In this document: positions 35,796-43,343 of the stretch, in pieces
How positions within the stretch are numbered: position 1 is the first letter of the stretch
Layout: the number at the start of each line of letters is the position of its first letter
DNA from: Nocardia sp. NBC_01730
GTDB lineage: Bacteria > Actinomycetota > Actinomycetes > Mycobacteriales > Mycobacteriaceae
Direction: 5' to 3'
Length of the DNA: 64,000 nucleotides
NCBI RefSeq assembly: GCF_035920445.1
Contig: NZ_CP109162.1
Coordinates: forward strand, 5,704,001-5,768,000
The notes under the pieces: model-generated
The model's database searches: none
What the model saw: the letters and a program-made list of their open reading frames with translations, nothing else
What the model was told of the DNA's origin: nothing
Translations under genes and position numbers: made by a program

Positions 35796-36479
35796 TCAGC
35801 GACCCATCAAACGGCGCCAGTGCGCGATGAACGGATGTTTGGCGGTCACCGACCCGAATCGCATCCGGCCGTGCACAACCAGGTGCAGCGGCCCCAGCGG
35901 CGGTCCGGTGCGGACCTTGTTGTTCACACTGGAGCCGAGCAGGTCCAGACCGTTCAGGTCCACCGTCGCCGCCGCGGGCACGATCAGGTTGAGCGAACTG
36001 CAGTAGTCGTCGACGCGCAACTCGACCACCTGGGTGGACATGATCGCCTCGGTGAAGTCCAAGGTGACGCCGGACAGCCACGTGTTCAGGTACAGCGAGG
36101 GCGCCACCTGCCACGGGCCGCGCCGGTTCACCCCGGACATCCGCGCACGGATCACGCTGCCCGCGTTCACGGTGCCGGGCTGGCTCTTGACCAGCGAGGG
36201 CGAAGTGTTCACGAAGGTCGGAGGCGGTACGGCGGGCCGGCCGACCAGCCGGACGCCGGGCAGATCGATGAGCACGGCGTTCAGTTCGCCACGAGTCTTG
36301 GCGACCAGCGCGGTGTCCATCCGCTCGGTGAACTCGCCGAGCGAGAGCATGCCGAGCCCGACGGCGCGCTGCAGCAGTTGACCGACGTGTTCGCGCTCCA
36401 CATCGGATACGCGCAGTTCCCGGTCGCCTACTCCGCCGCCGGAGCCGACCACATTGGATACCGATTCGAGGCCGCCCAT
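35796..36479 (-). CDS. DUF1707 + LiaF-like C-terminal domain protein
   Basis: 227 residues. The DUF1707 module (DRELRVSDVEREHVGQLLQRA, GEFTERMDTALVAKT, ELNAVLIDLPG) fills residues 18-75. A beta-rich C-terminal domain follows (TLDFTEAIMSTQVVELRV, NLIVPAAATVDLNGLDLLG, PLHLVVHGRMRFGSVT), resembling the LiaF/DUF2154 cell-wall-antibiotic response fold. No membrane helix is visible between the two, unlike many family members. It lies 82 bases after a LuxR-type regulator and may act as its inhibitor or partner. Confidence 0.75.
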   Translation of the reverse strand: MGGLESVSNVVGSGGGVGDRELRVSDVEREHVGQLLQRAVGLGMLSLGEFTERMDTALVAKTRGELNAVLIDLPGVRLVGRPAVPPPTFVNTSPSLVKSQPGTVNAGSVIRARMSGVNRRGPWQVAPSLYLNTWLSGVTLDFTEAIMSTQVVELRVDDYCSSLNLIVPAAATVDLNGLDLLGSSVNNKVRTGPPLGPLHLVVHGRMRFGSVTAKHPFIAHWRRLMGR

Positions 36480-36561
36480 GCTGTCGAGGTTACCGAGCGT
36501 TCGGCTCCGGACACATCAGGGCGATCCCCGATTCACGGCCCCTCCGGGTCACATCCTCCGA

Positions 36562-37227
36562 TTATTCGAGCCCCTGCTCAATGGCGTAGCGGGTCAGTTC
36601 GACCCGGTTCGCCAGCTGCAGTTTTCGCAACGTGGCCTGTACATGGTTCTCCACCGTGCGGTGGCTGAGTCCGAGCCGTGACGCGATCTGCTTTGCGGAC
36701 ATTCCTTTCGCCACCATCCGGAGCACCTCGGTCTCCCGTTCGGTGAGCGCGGGCCGGTGCGGCTCGTCGGGCTGAGCCGGTGCGGTGGCCATCCGCCGGT
36801 ACTCGCCGAGCACCAGCCCCGCAAGCCCAGGCGTGAACACCGGCTGACCTGCGGCGGTCGCGCGCACGGCCGCGATCAGCTCCGCCGCCGACGCGCTCTT
36901 CACCAGGTACCCCGACGCCCCGGCCTTGATCGCGTCCAGCACGTCGGCGCGCTCGGCCGACGCCGAGAGCACCAGCACCCGACTCTCCGGCGACACCCGA
37001 AGCACCTCGGCGGTGGCCTGCGCTCCGTTGCCGTCGGGCAGCTGCATATCCATCAGCACCACGTCCGGTCGCACCGCCGCGGCCCGCCTGGTCGCCGCGC
37101 CGACGCCGTCGGCCGTGGCCGTCACCTGAAATCCGGCCTCGGTGAGGTCGCGGGACACGCCTTCCCGCCACATCGGGTGGTCGTCCACCACCATCACCGA
37201 AATGGTCCGAGCCCCCTCGTCCATCAT
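36562..37227 (-). CDS. NarL/LuxR-type response regulator
   Basis: 221 residues. The receiver domain has the acidic pocket (VMVVDDHPMWREG), the phospho-acceptor D60 in VVLMDMQLPDG, and a lysine in GYLVKSAS. The C-terminal LuxR helix-turn-helix (LTERETEVLRMVAKGMSAKQ, GLSHRTVENHVQATLRKLQ) is complete. It follows its probable kinase by 76 bases. LiaR/VraR-like regulators of this class answer envelope stress. Confidence 0.93.
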   Translation of the reverse strand: MMDEGARTISVMVVDDHPMWREGVSRDLTEAGFQVTATADGVGAATRRAAAVRPDVVLMDMQLPDGNGAQATAEVLRVSPESRVLVLSASAERADVLDAIKAGASGYLVKSASAAELIAAVRATAAGQPVFTPGLAGLVLGEYRRMATAPAQPDEPHRPALTERETEVLRMVAKGMSAKQIASRLGLSHRTVENHVQATLRKLQLANRVELTRYAIEQGLE

Positions 37228-37303
37228 CCGCGCCTCCTACGCTCGCTCACGCCTCCACCCCACTAGCGCTCGGCTCCACCATGACCGAAAAATTCGGCTG
37301 CGG

Positions 37304-38497
37304 TCATTGTCCGCTCGCTGATGTCCGCGATACCCGGATTTCCCATTCGGTGCCGAACCCGACACCGCCGTCGATCTCGGTCAGCAGGTCCGCGCTCCCG
37401 CCGAGCGCCGCAATCCGCCCGACGATCGACCGCGATACCCCCATCCGCCCTTCAGCTTCCGCCTCGGCCAGCCGTCCCGGCGGGATACCGACGCCGTCGT
37501 CACGCACGGTGACCACCAGCTCGTCACCGGTGTCCTCCAGCAGCACATAAGCATTCGCGTCCGGCCCGGCGTGCAGGTCGACATTCGACAGCGCGGTGGC
37601 GACGGCCGCAGCGATCTCGTTCGCCGCCCATCGCCCGACCTGAACCGGAGTGCCGGGCGTCGACACCGACACCTTCGGCGTGGCCTGCGCGGTGAGCAGA
37701 GGCCGCAGATCGACCTCGGCCCCGCCGGAGTCACGGCGATCGGCCTGCTCGGAGATCAGCACCCGCAGCGCCACTTCTTGTTCCCCGGCTCGATGCGCCA
37801 ATTCCGCGGTGGCGCCGCCGATCTCGCTTCCACGCCGCTTGATGAAGCTGAGTACCTGCAACACGCCGTCGTGCACCTCGCGCGAAAGGCGTTCGCGCTC
37901 TTCGGTAGCCGCGGTCAGGCGCACGGCACGCTCCAACTGATCCTGGGCGCGGCGCGCGGTGTTGGCGGCAAGCCCCAGTGCCAGTCCGACCGAGACGAGC
38001 ACCGGCACGGTCGCATCCGTCCACACGTCCTGTCCCCACTGGTCGCGTACGGTCAGCGCCACTGAGGAGATCAGCGCGCCGGACAGCACGCCCGCGATCG
38101 GACCGCGCAGGATCGCGGCCCCGATCACGGCATTGGTGGCCCAGAGCGTCGTCGGCAACGTCTGATGCCCGTGGTACCAGTCGTAGTCGGCGACCAGCCG
38201 CGTGGCGGCCATCAGTCCGATCACCACCAGATGGTCGCCAGCCACCACCCAGCGGCGCAGCCGGACCGCATCGGGAAAATGCCATTGCGCCGACATGATC
38301 GCCGACACGCCCGACCACACCGCCATCAACGCGATGAGCACCCAGCTCAGCCGCTGGTTCGTGTAGTACGGCACCGAGGCGATCTGCTGGCCGACCGCGT
38401 ACAGCAGTGTCACCAGCCGCAGCGCCTGGGCTGCCCGCCACAGCGGAGTGGTCGCCACGTCGGCCGAGCGCGGCTCAGCCCTTCGACGTGCCGTCAT
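37304..38497 (-). CDS. NarL-type sensor histidine kinase (LiaS/VraS-like)
   Basis: 397 residues. About five or six N-terminal helices (residues 20-190) form a membrane sensor without a large external loop. The HisKA_3 phospho-acceptor H209 lies in SREVHDGVLQVLSF, and the ATPase ends with VTVRDDGVGIPPG (N/G1 region). The ATG at 38497 lies inside the last codons of the AI-2E permease gene (23-base overlap), so translation is coupled. Few external residues suggest an intramembrane-sensing kinase that reads envelope stress. Confidence 0.9.
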   Translation of the reverse strand: MTARRRAEPRSADVATTPLWRAAQALRLVTLLYAVGQQIASVPYYTNQRLSWVLIALMAVWSGVSAIMSAQWHFPDAVRLRRWVVAGDHLVVIGLMAATRLVADYDWYHGHQTLPTTLWATNAVIGAAILRGPIAGVLSGALISSVALTVRDQWGQDVWTDATVPVLVSVGLALGLAANTARRAQDQLERAVRLTAATEERERLSREVHDGVLQVLSFIKRRGSEIGGATAELAHRAGEQEVALRVLISEQADRRDSGGAEVDLRPLLTAQATPKVSVSTPGTPVQVGRWAANEIAAAVATALSNVDLHAGPDANAYVLLEDTGDELVVTVRDDGVGIPPGRLAEAEAEGRMGVSRSIVGRIAALGGSADLLTEIDGGVGFGTEWEIRVSRTSASGQ

Positions 38498-39746
38498 CGG
38501 GTTCCGGACCGGTGGAGGCGGATTCCGCCTTCTTCTCCGCCGCCTCGACCAACGTCGCGGCCACGTCGAACCGGCCGGGATCGGGTTGATCCGGTTCGGC
38601 CGAATACAGCTTGCGGTGTTCGTCACCGGTCCGCAGTTCCTCGAACAGCTCCTCGGGACTGTCCGCGAGCAGCGACCGGATCGCCGTGTTCATCACCGCG
38701 ACGAACGGCACGGCGAGCAGACCACCCGCGATCCCGCCGAGCACCACGCCCGCGGTGATCGCCAGCACCACGGCGAGCGGATGGATGCTGACCGCCCTGC
38801 CGAGCAGCAGCGGCTGCAGCACGTGCCCCTCGAGCTGCATCACCGCGATGATGATGCCGAGCACGATCAGGGCGGTGACTAGGCCCTTGGTCACCAGCGC
38901 GATGAACACAGCGATGAACCCGGCGAGGAAAGCGCCGATGATCGGGATGAACGCGCCGATGAACACCAGCGAGGCCAGCGGAAGCGCCAGCGGCACACCG
39001 AGAATGCCGAGCCCCGCACCGATGCCGATGGCATCCACCGCCGCGACCGCAACGGTCGCGCGGACGAACCCGACCAGCGTCCCGAACCCGAGCTGCCCCG
39101 CGGTGCGCACCCGCTCCCGCTGTCGAGCAGGGATGATCCTGGTGACGAACTGCCAGATCTGATCGCCGCTGTAGAGGAAGAAGATGAGGATGAACAGTGT
39201 CAGAAAAATGCCGGTGAGCAATTCGCCGATGACAGTCGCGGTGGTGAGCGCACCGCTGGTCAGGCTGTCCTGATTGGACTGGATGGCCTTGACGATAGTG
39301 TCGCCCGCGTTGCGAATTTGCTCGTTGCTCAGCTGCAGCGGCCCGCTGATCAGCCAGTCCTGGATCTGATGGATGCTGTGGGTGAACTCGTCGGTCAGCT
39401 GCGGCACACCGGCGACGAACTGCTCGACGACGAAGGTCATGATGCCCGCGACCACGCCGAGCGACCCGACCAGCGCGACGAAGACCCCCACCGCGCGAGG
39501 CACCCCCAGCCGCTGCATCCAATCCACCAGCGGCGCGAGCAGCGCGGCCGCGAGCAGCGCGATGGCGAGCGGGATGACCACCGTGGCCAGTCGTTGCACG
39601 ATGGTCGCGAGTGCGATCGCCAGCGCGAACAGCACCAGCAGCCGCCAGCCCCACTCCGCCGACACGCGCACGATCGGATGCACCGCTTCCGCGGCGGGCC
39701 CCGCCAGGCCGCCCTTCCGCGCTGAACTTGACTTCGGGTCGGTCAT
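38475..39746 (-). CDS. AI-2E/PerM-family membrane permease
   Basis: 423 residues with about eight helices and the typical long loop after helix 3 (residues about 115-185). The family signature GAFIPIIGAFLAGFIAVF and a late VLQPLLLGRAVSIHPLAVVL segment are present. Proteins of this family export small molecules or ions, and the name does not prove AI-2 transport. Rv0205, beside mmpL3 in M. tuberculosis as I recall, is a relative. The ATG at 39746 is chosen; an ATG at 39845 would extend into the upstream repeat flank. It leads a packed minus-strand unit with the kinase and regulator. Confidence 0.85.
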   Translation of the reverse strand: MTDPKSSSARKGGLAGPAAEAVHPIVRVSAEWGWRLLVLFALAIALATIVQRLATVVIPLAIALLAAALLAPLVDWMQRLGVPRAVGVFVALVGSLGVVAGIMTFVVEQFVAGVPQLTDEFTHSIHQIQDWLISGPLQLSNEQIRNAGDTIVKAIQSNQDSLTSGALTTATVIGELLTGIFLTLFILIFFLYSGDQIWQFVTRIIPARQRERVRTAGQLGFGTLVGFVRATVAVAAVDAIGIGAGLGILGVPLALPLASLVFIGAFIPIIGAFLAGFIAVFIALVTKGLVTALIVLGIIIAVMQLEGHVLQPLLLGRAVSIHPLAVVLAITAGVVLGGIAGGLLAVPFVAVMNTAIRSLLADSPEELFEELRTGDEHRKLYSAEPDQPDPGRFDVAATLVEAAEKKAESASTGPEPDDGTSKG

Positions 39747-39814
39747 CTCCGTGAGCCTAACGGGCGCAGCAGGACTCTGTCCGCCAGCAAGCCCCACCGG
39801 GCCGGGCAACGCCG

Positions 39815-40154
39815 AGGCAGCCGCATATCGGACACAGCCGGACACAGTCCGCCATCAGCCCGCGCCGGGCCGAGCGAAGGCGAGGCAGCCGCATATCAGA
39901 CACAGCCGGACACAGTCCGCCATCAGCCCGCGCCGGGCCGAGCGAAGGCGAGGCAGCCGCATATCAGACACAGCCGGACACAGTCCGCCATCAGCCCGCG
40001 CCGGGCCGAGCGAAGGCGAGGCAGCCGCATATCAGACACAGCCGGACACAGTCCGCCATCAGCCCGCGCCGGGCCGAGCGAAGGCGAGGCAGCCGCATAT
40101 CAGACACAGCCGGACACAGTCCGCCATCAGCCCGCGCCGGGCCAGGGAAGACAA
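39815..40154. repeat. 68-bp tandem repeat array, five units
   Basis: Units begin at 39815, 39883, 39951, 40019 and 40087, exactly 68 bp apart, each opening AGGCAGCCGCATATC. Units 2-4 are identical. Unit 1 has one G for A at ATATCGGAC, and the last 15 or so bases of unit 5 diverge. Degenerate half-copies flank both ends. There are no spacers. The period is not a multiple of three, so the array is not a protein repeat. It fills the divergent gap between the AI-2E and cyclase genes. Confidence 0.97.
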
Positions 40155-40208
40155 GGCAGCGCCTGATGGGCGTCCAGCGCCGCGAACATGCTCACATGAT
40201 CGAAACGC

Positions 40209-40214
40209 TAGATT
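40209..40214 (+). promoter_or_regulatory. Leaderless -10 element TAGATT of the adenylate cyclase gene
   Basis: TAGATT lies exactly 6 bases before the GTG at 40221, where -12 to -7 would put +1 on the start codon. No Shine-Dalgarno is present, fitting a leaderless mRNA. The repeat array ends only 55 bases upstream. Confidence 0.6.
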
Positions 40215-40220
40215 GGTCTC

Positions 40221-41774
40221 GTGTCGGCGCCTTTGGAAGCGGTCAAACAGACCATGCGAACGCGCTGGCCGTTGTACCTGACATCGATGCTGCTGGCGAA
40301 TGCTTTCGGCGCGGTTCTGGTGTGGGCGTTCATCCAGTACGGGCTGCCGGTCCCCGAGGGTGAGGCCTCCGGGGCCAGGCGCACCGGCCTGCTGATCCCG
40401 GCCCTGGTCTTCGCGACCGGCGGCCTGCTCAGCATGGCCGCCTCCGCGCTGATGCTGCGTCCGGTGATGCGCTGGCAGATGCGCGGCGGACCGCCAAGCC
40501 GCCAAGAGCAGATGGCCGCGCTGCACGCGCCGCTACGCCAGGCGATCCTGCATCTGGCACTGTGGCTGATCGGCGGCGCGATCCTCGCGGCGGTCATCAT
40601 CAAGGACACCCCCGCGCTGGCGGGAGCGGTCATCATCACCGAATGCATGGCCGCCACCATTGTGTTCGGCTTCACCTACATGCTGGGCGAACGCATCCTA
40701 CGCCCGGTCGCGGCCCAGGCGCTGACCGAGGGAATCTTCGACCACACCCTCACCCCGGGCGTCGGCACCAGGATGGCGATGACCTGGGGCATGGGTACCT
40801 TCGCTCCGACCATCGCCATCGTGCTGCTGTGCGTCACCCAGATCTCCTCGGAGGTGAAGTTCTCCGCGCAGTCGCTGGCCATCTCCATCCTGCTGCTGTG
40901 TGGCGTGGTGATCATGCAGGCCCTCGCGCTGTCCATGCTCACCGGCTCCAGCATCTCCGACCCGGTGCGCCAGCTCAGCCAGGCCATCGACCGCGTGCAG
41001 GGGGGCGCGCGCGACGTGCAGGTCGAGGTCTTCGACGGCAGCGAGATCGGGTTGCTGCAGGTCGGCTTCAACCGGATGATGGAGGAGGCCGCCAAGCGTC
41101 GTCAGCTGCAGGAGTTGTTCGGCCAGCACGTGGGCGAGGAAGTGGCGCAGCGCGCGCTCGACTACGGCACCGAGCTCGGCGGCGAGACCCGGTTCGTCGC
41201 GGTGCTGTTCGTCGACATGGTCGGTTCCACCGCGACCGCCGCCGAGCGTCCGCCGACCGAGGTGGTGAGCCTGCTCAACGAGTTCTTCCGGATCGTGGTC
41301 GATGTGATCGACCGCCACAACGGCTTCGTGAACAAGTTCGTCGGTGACGCGGCGCTGGCCATCTTCGGCGCGCCGCTGGACCGGCCGGACGCGCCGACCG
41401 CCGCGCTGGCCGCCGCGCGCGAACTGCGCGAAACCCTGCGGGAAGTTCCGGGTCTCGATATCGGAATCGGCGTTTCGGCGGGTCTCGCCGTCGCCGGAAA
41501 TATCGGTGCCGCAAACCGTTTCGAATACACCGTGATCGGAGACCCGGTCAATGAGGCGTCCCGACTCACCGAACTGGCCAAGGACCGGCCCGGCCGGACA
41601 CTTGCCTCGGGCAGCGCACTGTATTTCGCCGATGAAAGCGAGCAGGACCAGTGGGAGACCGGCGACGAGGTACAGCTGCGCGGCAGGCGCAAAAAAACGC
41701 TGTTGGCCTGGCCGAAAGACGGGGCCGACGCACGCGACGATGCAGACGCCGAAACGGTGCGTTCGTTAGGCTGA
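40221..41774 (+). CDS. Class III membrane adenylate cyclase with HAMP
   Basis: 517 residues. Six helices (residues about 15-245) precede a HAMP linker (SSISDPVRQLSQAIDRVQGG) and a class III catalytic domain. Both metal aspartates are present, D332 in FVDMVGSTA and D376 in GDAALAIFGAP, together with the substrate lysine in FVNKFVGD and the N/R of DPVNEASRL. It therefore should make cAMP from ATP as a dimer. Relatives in M. tuberculosis are Rv1318c-Rv1320c and Rv3645. It is followed 4 bases later by a flippase-like gene. The start is leaderless-looking. Confidence 0.93.
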   Translation: MSAPLEAVKQTMRTRWPLYLTSMLLANAFGAVLVWAFIQYGLPVPEGEASGARRTGLLIPALVFATGGLLSMAASALMLRPVMRWQMRGGPPSRQEQMAALHAPLRQAILHLALWLIGGAILAAVIIKDTPALAGAVIITECMAATIVFGFTYMLGERILRPVAAQALTEGIFDHTLTPGVGTRMAMTWGMGTFAPTIAIVLLCVTQISSEVKFSAQSLAISILLLCGVVIMQALALSMLTGSSISDPVRQLSQAIDRVQGGARDVQVEVFDGSEIGLLQVGFNRMMEEAAKRRQLQELFGQHVGEEVAQRALDYGTELGGETRFVAVLFVDMVGSTATAAERPPTEVVSLLNEFFRIVVDVIDRHNGFVNKFVGDAALAIFGAPLDRPDAPTAALAAARELRETLREVPGLDIGIGVSAGLAVAGNIGAANRFEYTVIGDPVNEASRLTELAKDRPGRTLASGSALYFADESEQDQWETGDEVQLRGRRKKTLLAWPKDGADARDDADAETVRSLG

Positions 41775-41778
41775 CGGT

Positions 41779-42867
41779 GTGACGGCCAACGGGGAACTGG
41801 CAGGACAACCTGCGCCGCCGCCCACGGCGGATTCCCGCCGTGGCAAATTCTGGTGGCTCAAATGGGTGCTCGGGGTCGCCCTGCTGGCGTTGCTCATCGC
41901 CGAGGGCGTGTATCTCTGGCCGCGCCTGCACGAATCATGGCGAAAACTCACCGAGATACATTGGGGCTGGGTGGCGGCCTGTATCTGGATGCAGGCGTTG
42001 TCGATGAGCGGCTTCGCGAGGGTGCAGAAACAACTGCTCAACGCGGGCGGCGTCGCGGTCAGCCAGCGCAAATCCGTCGCGGTGGTCTACGGCGCGACCG
42101 CCATGTCGGTGACCCTGCCGGCGGGCCAGGTGTTCTCCACCGCCTTCACCTATCGGCAGACCAGGCGCTGGGGCGCGAGCCCGATCGTCGCCTCGTGGCA
42201 GCTGGTCTTCTCCGGCGTGGTCGCCGCAGTGGGTCTGGCGCTGCTCGGCGTGGGCGGAACACTGCTGGCGGGTGGCCGGGTCGGCCCGTTCAAGCTGATC
42301 CTCTCGCTGGCCGCCGTCGCCGCGCTGGTCTGGGCGGGCAACCATATGTCGCGCCATCCCGGCTTGCTGGACACACTGCTGCGCAGGCTGCTCACGCTGG
42401 CCAACCGATTGCGCAAGCGCCCGCCGGACCAGGGCGCCGGCAAGATCGCCGAGGTGCTCGGCCAGCTGGAATCGGTCGACCTCGGCAAGCGTGACGGCGC
42501 ATGGGTCACCATGTGGGCGCTGGTGCACCGGTTCGCCGACGTGGCCTGCCTCGGTGCGGCGTGTTACGCGGTGGGCGCCGATCCGCGAGTCGCCGGCCTG
42601 CTGCTCGCGTTCACCGTGGGCAAGGCGGTCGGCTCGATTCCGTTCGCGCCCGGTGGCATCGTCTATGTCGACGCGACGCTGATATACGGCCTCACCGCGG
42701 CCGCCGGACTGCCCGCCGCACAGGCAGTTGCCGCGGCGTTCGTGTACCGGCTGGTGAGCTTCATCTTGGTCGCCATCGTCGGCTGGATCGTGTTCCTGTT
42801 CCGGTTCCGCACCCGGCAGGCCGACGACGCCGAGTTCGAAAAGGAATTCGAACAGCGGCGACTGTAA
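41779..42867 (+). CDS. Lysylphosphatidylglycerol-synthase-type TM protein (UPF0104)
   Basis: 362 residues with about eight helices in the PF03706 pattern: GWVAACIWMQALSMSGFARVQ, then AVVYGATAMSVTLPAGQV and KAVGSIPFAPGGIVYVDATL. The soluble LysS-like transferase half of MprF is missing, so it is a membrane-only member, and such proteins act as lipid or glycan flippases or glycosyltransferase partners. The GTG at 41779 starts 4 bases after the cyclase stop, so the two are one unit. The substrate is unknown. Confidence 0.82.
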   Translation: MTANGELAGQPAPPPTADSRRGKFWWLKWVLGVALLALLIAEGVYLWPRLHESWRKLTEIHWGWVAACIWMQALSMSGFARVQKQLLNAGGVAVSQRKSVAVVYGATAMSVTLPAGQVFSTAFTYRQTRRWGASPIVASWQLVFSGVVAAVGLALLGVGGTLLAGGRVGPFKLILSLAAVAALVWAGNHMSRHPGLLDTLLRRLLTLANRLRKRPPDQGAGKIAEVLGQLESVDLGKRDGAWVTMWALVHRFADVACLGAACYAVGADPRVAGLLLAFTVGKAVGSIPFAPGGIVYVDATLIYGLTAAAGLPAAQAVAAAFVYRLVSFILVAIVGWIVFLFRFRTRQADDAEFEKEFEQRRL

Positions 42868-42968
42868 TCCGATGCGGCAGCGTTTCGGCGATTGACCGCC
42901 GGCGAGCAGGCCCCCGCGACCGTGGTGTCGGAAGGTGCGGTCCAAGTGCGCCCACTACGCTTTCCCGC

Positions 42969-43343
42969 GTGAGGAAACTGGTGCCGTTGGTGGCGGACGC
43001 GATGCTCGTCGTCCTCTTCTGTGTGATCGGCAGGCGCAGCCACGACGAAGCGGTACTGCCCGGACTGCTGCGCACCCTGTGGCCCTTTGCGATCGGACTC
43101 GCGGCCGGCTGGACCATCGCCGTCACGGTCGGCCGACAGATCGGCAAGACCGGCCATGAGCGGTTCGACGGCGTTGCCCCGTGGCCCACCGGAATCCTGG
43201 TCTGGCTCGGCACCCTCGGCGGCGGCATGCTGCTGCGTGTGGTGAGTGGTCAGGGAACAGCATTCAGTTTCGTGCTGGTCGCGAGCGCGGTGCTCGCGCT
43301 GTTCCTGCTCGGCTGGCGCGCGGCGATCAAAGCCTTGAATTGA
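42969..43343 (+). CDS. DUF3054 small membrane protein
   Basis: 124 residues with four helices and the DUF3054 signature: LVADAMLVVLFCVIGRRSHDE, LRTLWPFAIGLAAGWTI, WPTGILVWLGTLGGGMLLR. Function unknown; the family is restricted mainly to actinobacteria. The GTG at 42969 lies 7 bases after TACGCT, so the mRNA may be almost leaderless. Its TGA ends exactly where the convergent PBP-like gene ends (43343/43344). Confidence 0.85.
   Translation: MRKLVPLVADAMLVVLFCVIGRRSHDEAVLPGLLRTLWPFAIGLAAGWTIAVTVGRQIGKTGHERFDGVAPWPTGILVWLGTLGGGMLLRVVSGQGTAFSFVLVASAVLALFLLGWRAAIKALN

Noticed and set aside
39815..40154. CRISPR array
   Set aside because: The 68-bp units abut each other with no variable spacers, and no cas gene is present.
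39373..40281. Frame reading through the 68-bp repeats
   Set aside because: Most of it is antisense to the AI-2E gene and the rest is repeat DNA whose period changes the frame every unit.
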